Below are positions 22,102-32,545 of a DNA stretch of 64,000 nucleotides, in pieces. The DNA comes from Moniliella sp. 'wahieum' (taxonomy: Eukaryota > Basidiomycota > Moniliellomycetes > Moniliellales > Moniliellaceae): the NCBI GenBank assembly GCA_003971905.1, contig RSEE01000152.1, positions 1 to 64,000 of the forward strand, read 5' to 3'. A program made the translations under genes and the position numbers. The notes beneath the pieces were generated by a model that searched no databases, was not told the origin of the DNA, and saw only the letters and a program-made list of their open reading frames with translations. Each line of letters begins with the position of its first letter. Positions within the stretch are counted from its first letter, which is position 1.

Positions 22102-22345
22102 TCCGCGGTTCAGGAGGCAAACGTAGGTGGTCGTAGGCAGTTCGAACGAAGAAAAGGCGAAAGTGAGCAGGGCAGGTAGCGGGCGCCCTGGGTGATTACT
22201 ACCTGGCTGTATGTACGCCTCCTATTAGCTCGTGGTCGACGGCCAAAACCGTATCCGGCAGGCAACACTGCCCCCCTGCGGCGATGCGCACGTGACCGTT
22301 GTCGCACGCTGCGGATGCGCTCCGCAGCCACGCTGCCGCTCAGGT
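22102..22345 (-). promoter_or_regulatory. Conserved block upstream of ubiquitin-like gene copy 2
   Basis: Reverse-complement counterpart of 1398-1661. Read on the minus strand it has GCGGAGCGCATCCGCAGCG, the run of G before CAGTGTT, GGTTTTGGCC with GTCGACCACGA, and CGCCTTTTCTTCGTTCG shortly before the ATG. In this copy the palindromic core of copy 1 carries one changed base. Retention of the block in both copies suggests shared expression control. Confidence 0.55.
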
Positions 22346-23069
22346 GGCCACCAACGACAACAGGAATCCACATCAATATTCCAGGGAGGCGGCCGTGTGC
22401 GCAGCTCACCGGCGGTAAGTGGGGAGAAAGGGAAGAGAAAGGGAAGAGAGGGGGAAGAGATGGGGAAGATGAGAAGGGGAGCTACGTTCACATGGTGTTC
22501 AAAATGCTAAAAACCACAGAACAAAGAGATCCGAGAGTTCTCCATTCGCTCTCTAGCAGTAGTTTGCCGTGTCCGTGCTGCATCGAGAAAGTGAAGCGCA
22601 TCTCTCTTCCACCACCCCATGCTACCCATGCTACACTGGACCTCGACGATCTGTTTGGCGGCATAAGTTGTTCCTGCCGCCTCTCCCGAACATCCTCTGA
22701 GGCGTTGCGCCAGGACCTGTTCCCCCGCATCCGCCCGGAACATAGTAAACGTCCTGCAAACAGGTGTTCAAGTGGACAAGCATCAGGCCGACACAATTCT
22801 CATATTCAGCCGTTCCATCCGGATTCCCATATGTGCAGTGTCGTGTCTCGGCAGTTATGGACCGAACTCACCACGGCGATCAACCGAGCGAAACTGTTGC
22901 CCGTCCAGGTCGGTGGGGCGCATACCCTTACAGAACGGAAGGACCGTAAGATCGACTCATGTGTGTAGTTTTGTGTCTCAGTGTGTGGTTGGTAGATGTG
23001 GATCGAGTGAGGCACTCACCGAATCTTGTGGTGGCGGCGCAGGGGTGACAAGGCGGCCATTTATTCACC
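22346..23069. other. Transition into gene-poor region, nothing recognised
   Basis: This begins just beyond the ubiquitin-like duplication. A GGGAAGAGAAAGGGAAGAG purine tract occupies about 22,425-22,480. Open frames of up to about 260 codons exist on the plus strand (ending at 22,968), but they show no motif I can name and overlap equally open frames on the other strand. Confidence 0.3.
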
Positions 23070-23157
23070 GGTTTGGGCCGTAATAACGTGCCTAAAGCCT
23101 TCGGCCGTAGGAACAGGTCCAGCACTGAGCGGAGGATAAACGCTGCCAAAGCTGGGA
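23070..23157 (+). repeat. Diverged repeat, left-end type (copy A)
   Basis: The stretch carrying GTGCCTAAAGCCTTCGG, GCGGAGGATAAACGCTGCC and AGCTGGGATTC aligns with 32,221-32,315 (GTGCCTAAAGCCTTCGG, GCGGAGGAGAAACACTGCC, AGCTGGGATCT) in the same orientation. The match fades after that. It looks like the same terminus of a dispersed element. The family is not recognised. Confidence 0.5.
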
Positions 23158-23529
23158 TTCGACAGGGACATGATTCGACGGGGCTGGAAGAGGGCACACG
23201 CGCCTTTACTGGGAGTCGGGGGTTGAGTCGACGCAGCCGAATAGGACCCACCTCCTTGCACGCCGTCGGAGTCATGCTCGGCGCGTACAGCAGCCAACCG
23301 CGGAATGTACGAGAGACATGCATCCCTTACGCAAATTGCCGCGCTCGGCTGAGAGTCTGACAGTCTGAGCCACAAGGCCGTCCAGTTGAGCAATAAGGTT
23401 GTCCCTTTTAGAGACGAGACGGCGCGGCGGACCCAGTGGAAAAAATTTGGACAGGGCTAAGTACTTGGTGTAGAATGAGCCGGGATAGGATCCAGGGCAG
23501 AAGTGAGTTCCTTGATGTGGCGGAGGCGC

Positions 23530-23705
23530 ATTTCACACCTCGCTGTGAGTTCGTCCTAGTCAGCAGCGACGGAATCGCGTCCTGAGTTAAGGTGTCACGC
23601 TCACGCGGGAGAGGGAACCTCTCTCTGCAAGCAGCGCGTGTGGTGCAACAGCGAGGGAATCGCGCTCAGGCGTAAGCGAGCCGCGTTCACAGCGGATCAC
23701 CAAAA
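23530..23705 (+). repeat. Imperfect direct duplication of about 90 bases
   Basis: Two neighbouring segments share AGCGACGGAATCGCG / AGCGAGGGAATCGCG followed at similar distance by GTCACGCTCAC / GCCGCGTTCAC. This is a short degenerate tandem duplication next to the minisatellite that follows. No coding content is evident. Confidence 0.35.
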
Positions 23706-23774
23706 GACATCATTTATGTTTTGATAAAAAAGGTCAGAGCAGAGTAATTTGCCGTGGGTGAGACAATTCTGTCA

Positions 23775-23970
23775 GCGCGCTGCACGTCAGTGACGTCGCC
23801 GATGTCACCACCCTGAACGTCAGATATGTCCTCGATGTCATCCCCCTGCAGGTCAGTTAGTCCTCGATGTCATCCCTTGAACGTCGCCGACGTCACCCCC
23901 TTGAACATCAGAAACGTCGCCGACGTCACCCCCTTGAACGTCGAAACGTCGTTGACGTGCCCTTGGGCGA
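23775..23970 (+). repeat. Minisatellite of GACGTCGCCGATGTCA-type units (copy 1)
   Basis: Units built from CGTCGCCGACGTCACCCCCTTGAA, with variants CCTCGATGTCATCCC, repeat about six to seven times. GACGTC palindromes and TGACGTC occur within units. The array begins CGCGCTGCACGTCAGTGACGTC, which matches CGCGCTGCACATCATTGATATC at the start of the array at 28,944 in the same orientation. Confidence 0.7.
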
Positions 23971-24140
23971 CGATCTGACGAATTGATCCTCTATGCTCGC
24001 TCTCCTGGGTTACTATTGTATTACATTTATATACTACTCATTCTAGCACCATCGAATGCAGTGCAATCGTCTTCGAGGTACTTTTTTGCATTGCGATGGG
24101 TCAATATGGACTTGGGGGCTTGCCATTGAGAGGTTTGGAA

Positions 24141-25934
24141 TTATAGCCGCCAAATTACTTCAGTCTCAGAGTCGTCTGTGCGGTCGTCGTCCTCGCCATC
24201 TGTGCCCTCTGCGTCAAAGAGGTTGACTGCAGTGCCTTCGATGTCCCCTGCATCCTCTTCGTCTGTTATTTGTGCCCGGGTTACTGCGATGTGACGGAGG
24301 GGGTGATTTCTGCACGGGTCGCATGCCAGGCAGTACAAAATTCAGGTTACCTTGCGGAAGATGCGTGTCCGCAATGCCTCAAATTCTCCCATGCACTTGT
24401 CCAGCCCAGTAGATAGCTTGCGGGGCGAGATGTGTGAAAAAAGTCAGATGACCTGCTGGACGACAACGGGGTGGCGACGTACTTATGATCGGACGAAGAG
24501 ACAGTGATGGCACTGAATATGTCATCGCAGCGCCTGCCGCTGTTCAGATTCCGGTTGAGCAAGAGGATGCACAGGCAGATGGATCAGGGAAGTTGCGATG
24601 TTGTGAGACACGATCCATTTCCTCCGGAAGTCAATGTCGTTCGGTGCATAGCAACAGAAGCGCTTTTGATGAGAACGGGTGAGAGATAAGTTGTTGTGGC
24701 CATATTGCGAGGAGAGCAACGAGTGAAAAGGCGGGGCCAGTACGTACCAGGATTCGGATGCGCTCCTTGCGACAGTGAGCTCTTCCGGGGAGTGGCTGCG
24801 AAAGTAGACGGGAAACCTACGACGCACGAACTCAGCCTGATCTTCAATTGTGCGCGTTCCGTTTCCTTGATCGGTACGGTGCATGCTCTCCGGCAACTGG
24901 ACGATGTGTTATTTGTTAATAGATGGCTTCGGCGTTTGGGTTAACGCACCTCTTTCAAATAGCCTTTGTTGAGCGTTACCCGCCTCTGGATGAAGCGGTC
25001 TGTGTCCCTGTTCAACGCTGGTCTAGTCGGTTGATCTCGAGAGCGGTGGCCTCTAGACCACCATCATAATGTGCTTGTCTGGCGAACATACGACAGAAGT
25101 CGACCATTCGCTGGCCCTTCCAGGTGCCTTGAACAGGAGGCAAACCCACGAGTCGTTGATCAAGTATCGCCGTCAGACGCAAAAAGAACATATGTAAGTT
25201 TAGGTCAGTGAGAGTGCTTTTTGTGCGCATGAGGGGGCGGTGATACTGTGGTATATGATACCTGTGGTGATACTGACCCGCTCAACCGCGTTGTGTTTGC
25301 ACGTCGGCCGCATTGTCCGGGTTGCGGACTCGGTCATTAAGGTCATTGATGTCCGTGTCGTGACGTATCACAGTGCGTCTCAAGTCTCCAAAGTGGTCCA
25401 TCTCGTCGTGCTCGCGACGCAAGGCCAGATCGGAAATCAGATCCAACCTAGTTGATGTATCGTTCTGTTGTTGTTGGAGGGCGGCGGGGAATTCACTCCT
25501 GGTGGCGCGGACTTCACTCCTGGTGTATGGCGTTGACGTCGTTCCTAAGTTCAGCACGCAGACTTTGAAGCGCTTGCAGCCAGGGTTCCCCATCATGTTG
25601 GTCCATCCCGCACGCCCTCAGGGGCAAGGGGGTGATCTTGTGGATCGCTTGCGTCATTTTGATCGACAGCTTCCGGACCATTTGCCTGCGCGTCTTCATC
25701 GTCGTCTGTTGCTGTCTCAGGGACCGTCAGGATGAAGGCGGGGCGGCGAGTCCGGTTGGGGGCAGGCTCGTCCATGTCCGGTTCGTCCATTTCGGCTGCC
25801 TGGCGACCTCGCTTATTGTTCGCGGTACGGGTGTGGGTGGCACTGGCGATGTTGCTGCGTCCGCAAGAGGTGTTCACGTGAGCATTGCCTGGGTGGGCTG
25901 TTGCATTTACTCTGTTTGAACCGCGGCGAGCCAT
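24141..25934 (-). CDS. Unrecognised multi-exon coiled-coil protein gene
   Basis: On the minus strand from ATG 25934, about 110 codons (Arg/Asn-rich, then Asp/Glu/Pro-rich with MDEPDMDEPAPNRTRR) read as one hydrophilic frame. It is followed in another frame by LQALQSLRAELRNDVNAIHQ and VRATRSEFPAALQQQQND, then RLDLISDLALRREHDEMDHF and DTDINDLNDRVR, a regular amphipathic repeat typical of coiled coils. Further pieces at 25,012-25,230 (LTAILDQRLVGLPPVQGTWK), 24,522-24,896 and an acidic end at 24,141-24,338 could be later exons. I do not know the family. Similar repeat-associated, fast-evolving multi-exon genes occur in agaricomycetes. It sits between the element-end repeats at 23,070 and 26,513, so it may be carried by that element. 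Confidence 0.4.
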
Positions 25935-26512
25935 GCTGGTGGGGTGTGCGAGGAAAGAGGCAGGACCAGGGGGGCTGGATGGCTCTTTTTGTCAAGTGTG
26001 GGCTACAGTATGGGGGTAGAGGAGATTGCGCCACTCACATGCGGGGGCTCCATACAACGCACTAGGAAAGTCCTTTTTGCCCCTGGCCGGAATTGGATAG
26101 CCAGGGTCCTAACTGAAGAACCACTGGGGCTGTTGCTGCAGGGAAAAAGCTGCGCCCACCATTCTCTGCACCAGGCAGTGTAAGGGTGGGCGCTGCCAGG
26201 GGGCCCGGGGGGTGGTTAAGTGGTACAATCCATGGGAGATCCTATAAGGTGACTCACGATAGTTACACGCTTGGGCTGATTGGTGCCAGGGTCTGAGCGG
26301 GGCTAGGGACAAGGAGATGCCTCTGGGCGTATAGCAGAGGCGGGGCTGCAAGTGTGGCAAGGCTGTGCAGCATAGAGAAAGAACGGGGGACTGGGCAAAA
26401 CAAGGAGGGCGGTTGCCGCAGGGGCAACCTACGTAGCAAGGTATAATGCAAAAGGATACCGGGAGACTATCGTTTCCAGATTGAATCTGACCCCATGACC
26501 AACCTGGGGATG

Positions 26513-26590
26513 GGGTTACTAGTAAGACGAAAGGCGCGCGTAGGCTCCGCCGGACTTCAATCTACGCCCGGCGTGACATATGTGTAACAT
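26513..26590 (+). repeat. Diverged repeat, right-end type (copy C)
   Basis: TAGTAAGACGAAAGGCGCGC followed by GTAGGCTCCGCCGG and CGCCCGGCGTGA aligns with TAGTAAGGCGAAGGGAGCC, GTAGGCCCCGCCAGG and CGCCCGTGA at 32,466-32,530 in the same orientation. Together with copy A it could mark the two ends of one element of about 3.5 kb. Confidence 0.45.
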
Positions 26591-26770
26591 GTGTTGACAG
26601 GTGTAGGCAACTGTCGCTGGATGATCGATGATCGGCGAATAAGGTTGCGTACTCAGTTGAGTGTTTGGCCAGATCGAAGCAATCAGGCCAACAGTGAAAG
26701 TCGATTGGCACATTCTCATAACGCTCGCAGTGGGTAACCTGACATTGAATGTATCGGCACCGACGTACTG

Positions 26771-27094
26771 GTGCCCTCACTCCTCCAACTCCTGCTCCAG
26801 CTATATTTGGCTGGAAGCATGTCCAGCATTGTCAGGGATTATTGGATGTGCACCGGATGTGGTCGATGCCCGTACTCGGCTTTTCGACACAGGGACGCCC
26901 GACGTCACCAAGATCACACCGGGCACACCGGGTCGCGTCCAATAACCAAGCTGCAACACCGGACACTAATGCAGCAGGCATCATTCGTGCACCATGCGCC
27001 CCGGCGCGCAAGTACGATCTCAGCTGGTTCTAACCGGCGAGCGCTGGCCACCATCTCTACCGGTCCACATCTGACATTAATATACCAGACGTGA
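26771..27094 (+). CDS. Possible exon with a C2H2 zinc-finger motif
   Basis: An open frame contains VRDYWMCTGCGRCPYSAFRH followed by RDARRHQDHTGHTG. Counting from the second and third Cys, the spacing is C-x2-C-x12-H-x5-H, within the C2H2 consensus, and the HTG after it resembles a finger linker. No start, partner domain or full gene could be assigned. A chance match in a 100-codon frame is possible. Confidence 0.25.
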   Translation: MPSLLQLLLQLYLAGSMSSIVRDYWMCTGCGRCPYSAFRHRDARRHQDHTGHTGSRPITKLQHRTLMQQASFVHHAPRRASTISAGSNRRALATISTGPHLTLIYQT

Positions 27095-28053
27095 CCTCCC
27101 CTGAATTGCACCTTCAGCCCTTCTCTGGATGGCCCCCTGGGTCTCCCACGCAAAATGGCGATGTGGAAGACGCTTTTGGATGGAGGACATGGCTGAAACG
27201 TGCATTGCTCACAGTCGGCTGGCCCGCCTACCGAACGCGAAGCGACAGCGGATCCTCAGTCCGGATCCAAGCCAGAGCGGCGATCAACTCGGCGCGCACA
27301 CAAGTCTGATGCCTCACAAGACGCACTCCTTTGCAGTCTCCATCTCTGTATTTTGAGGATCTGTCGGAAACAATAATACGTCACCACGGCCCGATTGATA
27401 GCAATATGTTCGCACCCTTTACGAATCCGTTCATTGCCGTCATCAACATCACCCAGTTATGGTTACCAAAAGGTCTATGCGGCGAGAGCTCGCCGAACTG
27501 GTCCTGTCACTGATGAGATTAGCTATTGCTGCGTCGCCACCTTAGCCACCGTTCCACGCTGGAACCATTCCACGCTGGAGTGGGAAAATAATATCTTTTC
27601 ACCGTTCCCACGTTGACTATTTGTGATGTCTCAGATGATCTCCACCCGCAAGATGGGGTGGATGGATTAACGCGAATCCCACTTCACCATCCGGCTCGCG
27701 ATGTGTTGCCAAGCGAGACGACTGTGCTCTAACTATACAAGCGCGTATGTTGGCACGGTCACCTTTATCTCTAGCCGGTCACCTTTATCGCGGGAGCTAC
27801 TGGGCATCGGTACTTCCCTGGGCCTCTGCTGGCGCGACGCGACGTGACTCTGCACATCGCCTTTATTATTTGCCAGACGGCCAGCTGATGAGCGGAGACT
27901 TCCAATGACAATCTTCCGGGACATTGGGACAGATCGCACACGCAACACCGCGTTCATTAAGCAAAAGGTGGAGTTTTGCGTCAAGGAACAGTTGAAGGGC
28001 ATGCCGGTCCGCAAAAGTAAAACCTGTCGTTAGCCGTATTCATTGTCGAACTG
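27095..28053. other. Sequence without a supported gene
   Basis: Several open frames of 60-95 codons occur on both strands, for example one with SLYFEDLSETIIRHHGPIDS at about 27,335-27,513. They do not connect into a gene I recognise. Composition is closer to 50 percent GC by eye than in the flanking gene blocks. Confidence 0.3.
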
Positions 28054-28437
28054 GTGTCGTTCGCTATGGTCCGTTCGACGGGGTCAGGGTCATTCTGTGA
28101 CCACCGACAATTGATCTGGTCCAATGAATATCAGGCCGAGTCGGAACACTGCGATGAAGGACGTATATACTACACGGACCAGTGGGGCCCAAACTCCGGT
28201 CTCATCCAACACCTTACTGTTGTCGGAACCAACGTGGAATGGGTCATACGGTTGGCTCACGAGCACACAGACCTGATGGAACAAGAAGAAGAGATGGTGA
28301 AGAAGTGTCAAGTCCGCGTATACGACAGCCTAACCTCTTCTTGGAGACAGTCTCGCTTGACGGATTTCGGTTTCAGACCCGTCTCTCAAACGCGCCTGTC
28401 CGACTATGGATTTATCAGGACGAACGACTCTCGATGA
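28054..28437 (+). CDS. Unrecognised open frame, possible gene fragment
   Basis: This 127-codon frame has a natural-looking composition, including RQLIWSNEYQAESEHCDEGR, YYTDQWGPNSGLIQHLTVVG and ahead of its end RLTDFGFRPVSQTRLSDYGF. It contains no low-complexity sequence and no motif known to me. It lies inside the repeat-rich middle, between the C2H2-like frame and the second minisatellite, so it may be part of a mobile or fast-evolving locus. Confidence 0.3.
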   Translation: MSFAMVRSTGSGSFCDHRQLIWSNEYQAESEHCDEGRIYYTDQWGPNSGLIQHLTVVGTNVEWVIRLAHEHTDLMEQEEEMVKKCQVRVYDSLTSSWRQSRLTDFGFRPVSQTRLSDYGFIRTNDSR

Positions 28438-28943
28438 TCTCGTCGGTTTGCTCGGAGAACCCAACAGACTTTTCATGACTTTCGTTTGCGGGGTCAAAGC
28501 AATGTGAAGGACCAACAAAAGCCTATCTTCAGCGGGGCTGCACCAGTCGTCCCTGCCTGCCCTGTACTCAAGCAGAACTAGCCGCAGGATGGACGCCTGA
28601 TGAGCCAAACCCCTATCAGTGGGCACAATGTTGTCCTGCATGGCCTGCCTTTTGGTCCACATGAAATGAGCTTCCATTTACCTGACGACTAGACCTTGGC
28701 CACACCAATTGCCGATGTTCCCCTGGCTAATCTGAAGACGCATGTCCCCGTAGAGCACACCCTTCCGTGCGACGCGAAATCGAATCCCTGCCGTTGGCCA
28801 GCTACCGTGAGCGCGTATAGGAAGGACGCGTGTTGACTAGGTGGTTCTGATGGTAGCATTTGCTAGGAGAGACACGAAATGGTGTGGCCGGGTGCGATTT
28901 TGAAACGATGCAAAGTTTCACATGTAGCCGGCAGTTGGCCCCC

Positions 28944-29096
28944 CGCGCTGCACATCATTGATATCAACGACCTCTTTTGCCGTCGCTGACATCAACGACC
29001 TCTTTTTCGACGTCGCTGACATCATTTTCCTCAAAACCATGCAAACGTCGCCGATGTCAGCTCCCTGACATCGCTGATATCTTTTACCTCTTTTTG
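28944..29096 (+). repeat. Minisatellite of GACGTCGCTGACATCA-type units (copy 2)
   Basis: Units of the form GTCGCTGACATCAACGACCTCTTTTT repeat three to five times. They share the GACGTCGC-GA-GTCA core with the array at 23,775. The array opens with CGCGCTGCACATCATTGATATC. Frames across it are open only because of periodicity. Confidence 0.65.
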
Positions 29097-32000
29097 AAAT
29101 CCGCTGTGTTCCCAGGGTAGTAGCACACAAGGGCACATGGGCATGGCGTTTTCTGCTTGAAGGGTAACAATGAGGCTGGGAGGAACAGGATGAGTGCAAT
29201 CGAGACCTCGTCCGACGGCGGGGGCGGCATCCGGCCCGATTGATGCAGGGATGGGCTGGATAAGAGGGACATATTGTAGTTAATAGCTGAGAGGGTTAAG
29301 GCAAAGTTTATAAGAACTTCGAGTTTGGGAAGATGCCGCTCTCGTCAACTCAACCATGCTGTATCTCGATCAATGCAACGTGGCTGTATCAAACCATTGT
29401 GAGCATTCTACGCCTTTTCAACTTTTATTTCCTTTGACCTCACCGATATCTGCATGCACAACTTCAGTTTTGATTTGGCCCCTGCGTTTCCCTTCCCTGT
29501 GTAGCCTTAATCAGTTGGCCAACTTGCGCAACTCGATGATTATGTCGTTAAAGTGCAGCCTGCTTCCCCGTCCTAATCATGTTGCCCACACGGGCATTCT
29601 CACCATAAGCATCCAGCTCTTAGGATTAATTTCATCTCCGTACGGTTAGGATATACATGCTGTAGGCTGTATGGTCCCACATACTTCCCTATCGTGACAA
29701 CCAGCCCGCTAGTCCAGTAGGCATATATCGTGTATCGAATGGGTAGGTTAGTCTTAATAACCAAACCAGCCTTTCCCATGAGAAAAAATGCAAAATGGGA
29801 CTTACGGAGGGTCCTGAGGACAGAGCAAGCTTCTATGCGTGCGCCTTGGCACCCATCATGTAGCTGGAAATGCTTCAGCTGCATTCACCGTGATCGATTA
29901 ATCATTTGGATACCATGGTTTAGACAAATTCGCCCGAAACCGTATGTCCGCTGGGCATATCAGAAAGCATAAATTCAGTAGCACACACACAAAGCATGGC
30001 TTACGGGCTGAAAGACACGGTCCTCCCTAAGTATCCCATTGAGTTGATATCGTGAAGGGCTTGATAACTCATTTAAGGTATGATACCCGTTTAGGGTTTT
30101 CTGACGAGGCTTCCCAATTCTTTGTTGACTTCGCCTCGCACGAGTGGTTTGATACCGATGTCCTGGTCTATAGGTGAGATTTGGCTACTCATGGAATGGC
30201 ATTACAATGCCGGTCGTGACCCGAAGTGTCTAGGTCCAACCTTTCATACTTTTGTTCGGGTTGTCATGATCAGGACTCGACATCGGTGGCAGCCTCATAC
30301 CGGAGCACATCATCGATAGTCACTAGGCACATAGCCTAGGTAATTGATGGATCCCAAAGGGGCTAATGAATTGATCATAACCATTATCCCGACTACGTCG
30401 CGTTATACCTAGTTTGGGAGGGTCACATTCTTCAGCTGAGCATTTGCGATCGCATATATTGTGCAATTCATGAATTTGGTACTGAACGCATGCGCTAGAC
30501 TAACATTTCAATAAATCAATTCCGATAATTGATTGCCGTGAGTTAAGAAATGACTACGGAAGTTGTGGCTGCTTTCGAGAGAATGGCTGAGCCATGGCAA
30601 TTCTAATCGAGTGCGATACTTACGGTAAAGGTTTCCCATAGTTTTTACAACGATGTGGGAGCCCATGCAGTATTTTTATTCTCCTGATTTTCATCGGTCA
30701 CAGATGTCGCGGGTCATATTTCTGGCCTAAGCTCAACTCGGAGACCATATGGTTGCGTAACCACTGCCATTTCTGCTGCCAAATCAAAAGAGATGCGATC
30801 AATGGTGTGTGGAAATCGAACTGGCCCACAAAAAAGAAATGACGGAATGCCGTTAACGGGATGTGTAGCATGCTGTTGTAACGAAAATCATGGGAGATGT
30901 ATTGATGAGCAACGCGGCAGCTCCAAGAAGGTAAGTAATCGGGATATTGATATGCAAACGTCGCTCTTCGATCAATATATCAATCAAATGAAGTACGATC
31001 CATAAATCCCAAATCAACTAGGCAAGCCGCTTAGTCCAACAATGTTTGGTTACCGAAGGTCTTGCGTATTCTCGCGGAAATGGGCCTTGAATTTTTATAT
31101 TGTTACACAGGTGCGATCTTCATCAGTTCAGCATGCAAAAACTCAAGATCACGGGCGAAATGAGAGAAAATGTGGAGGGGGAAATATGGATACTTGGCAT
31201 TCAGCCCCTGCTAATCCTAACGACCGATCGCGATGGTTAAGCTGCATCGGTTGAGAGACGACCAAATAGGGCCGTTGGTTCAGTTACCTCCGACTTTACA
31301 TGAAGATGAACACAGTACAGGGCCACGAAGATCAAACCCCTTGACGTCCGAGGGGCCTTCTTATACGCCTGTATGACAGCTTCTTAGCAGCAAAACCGTC
31401 ATATGGGAAACATGACAGTATACGTTTTAGGACCGCGCGGACTCTGAGTCATGTGAATCAATTTTTCCATTGTGACCAGCTCGCACCAGTCTTCAGGACG
31501 ATTCAGTTGCAGAACCTGAATATCAGTGCTCACACTGGGTAGTGTTAGCACGGCCGTCATATGATTTGTACCGTGATAGTAGCGTCTTATAAATTGCCGG
31601 CCATGGAACCATCTTTACGGGGTTCCTGGGCGCAAAACCTATACAGTAGTGCCAGTCGATCCTCAACTTGGTTCCCTTGTCTGGGTTAAGGTCAGGAGGA
31701 TACCCCCCACATTCGTAATGGACTCCTGTCTTGGGGAAGAACGATTAATTCCATCAGCAGGCGGATCGCCGACATGAGCGTGTTAAGTAACACCGAGGGG
31801 CCCAAGATCCATTTCTCACATTGGGAAAGACAAGCATTTATTCTACTATCACCGGACGATCGAGTCAGAGACAGTGACACTTTGAAAATCTTGGTTCATC
31901 ACCCAGATGCCCATCACCTTCAATCATGACGTATTCGTCTGTGTCTGTTGTTTTGCATACCGTACTACGATGGTATCGGCGCTCTTGTCAGCATCCCGGT

Positions 32001-32220
32001 GTTTGCGATCAGAACGGATATGCTACGGATGGGCGCCCCCAGGGAGATATGTACGGATGGGCGCCCCAGGGAGCCCGCCTACTAGGGGGGTGGGGGTTAG
32101 AGGCTTACCCACTCCCCGGGATTTACGTGGTGGTGCAGCGTCCGAGCGAAGCTCCTAGAGACATGGGTGGCCCTGTCTGAGTATAGAAGAGTCAGTGAAG
32201 TTGTGCCAAAGCTGCGTAGA
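29097..32220. other. AT-richer gene-poor stretch, nothing recognised
   Basis: More than 3 kb has no frame above about 100 codons that looks coding on either strand. TpA-rich words and the lack of strand bias are typical of old non-coding or decayed repeat DNA. A short tandem of GGATGGGCGCCCCAGGGAG lies near 32,030-32,075. I looked for reverse transcriptase, integrase and transposase motifs and found none convincing. Confidence 0.45.
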
Positions 32221-32545
32221 CCGGCTTGGACGGTACTTGTGTGCCTAAAGCCTTCGGGACTCAGGGGGTGGCAAGTGGCAGCGGAGGAGAAACACTGCCG
32301 AGCTGGAGCTGGGATCTGGAGGTAACGTGGCTGAAAGGTGAAGCCACGCGCGGATGGATTTGGTTTCGACGTAGTAAGAGGGCAGACGCGAAGGCTTCCA
32401 CACTATGGACTGCGGGGGAAAAACCCAGATCAGATCCGATGACCACAATAACCGGGGGTGGGGGGGTAGTAAGGCGAAGGGAGCCGTAGGCCCCGCCAGG
32501 CTTGCCAGCCCGTCTTCGCCCGTGATAGAGGATCTGCTCAGCCAT
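32221..32545 (+). mobile_element. Short element-like repeat with both end types (copy B)
   Basis: Within about 325 bases this unit holds the left-end block seen at 23,070 (GTGCCTAAAGCCTTCGG ... AGCTGGGATC) and the right-end block seen at 26,513 (TAGTAAGGCGAAGG ... GTAGGCCCCGCC), in the same order and orientation. It therefore looks like an internally deleted copy of the longer 23.07-26.59 kb unit, as small non-autonomous DNA transposons are of their parents. No clear terminal inverted repeat or target duplication could be fixed by eye. The family is unknown. Confidence 0.4.
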
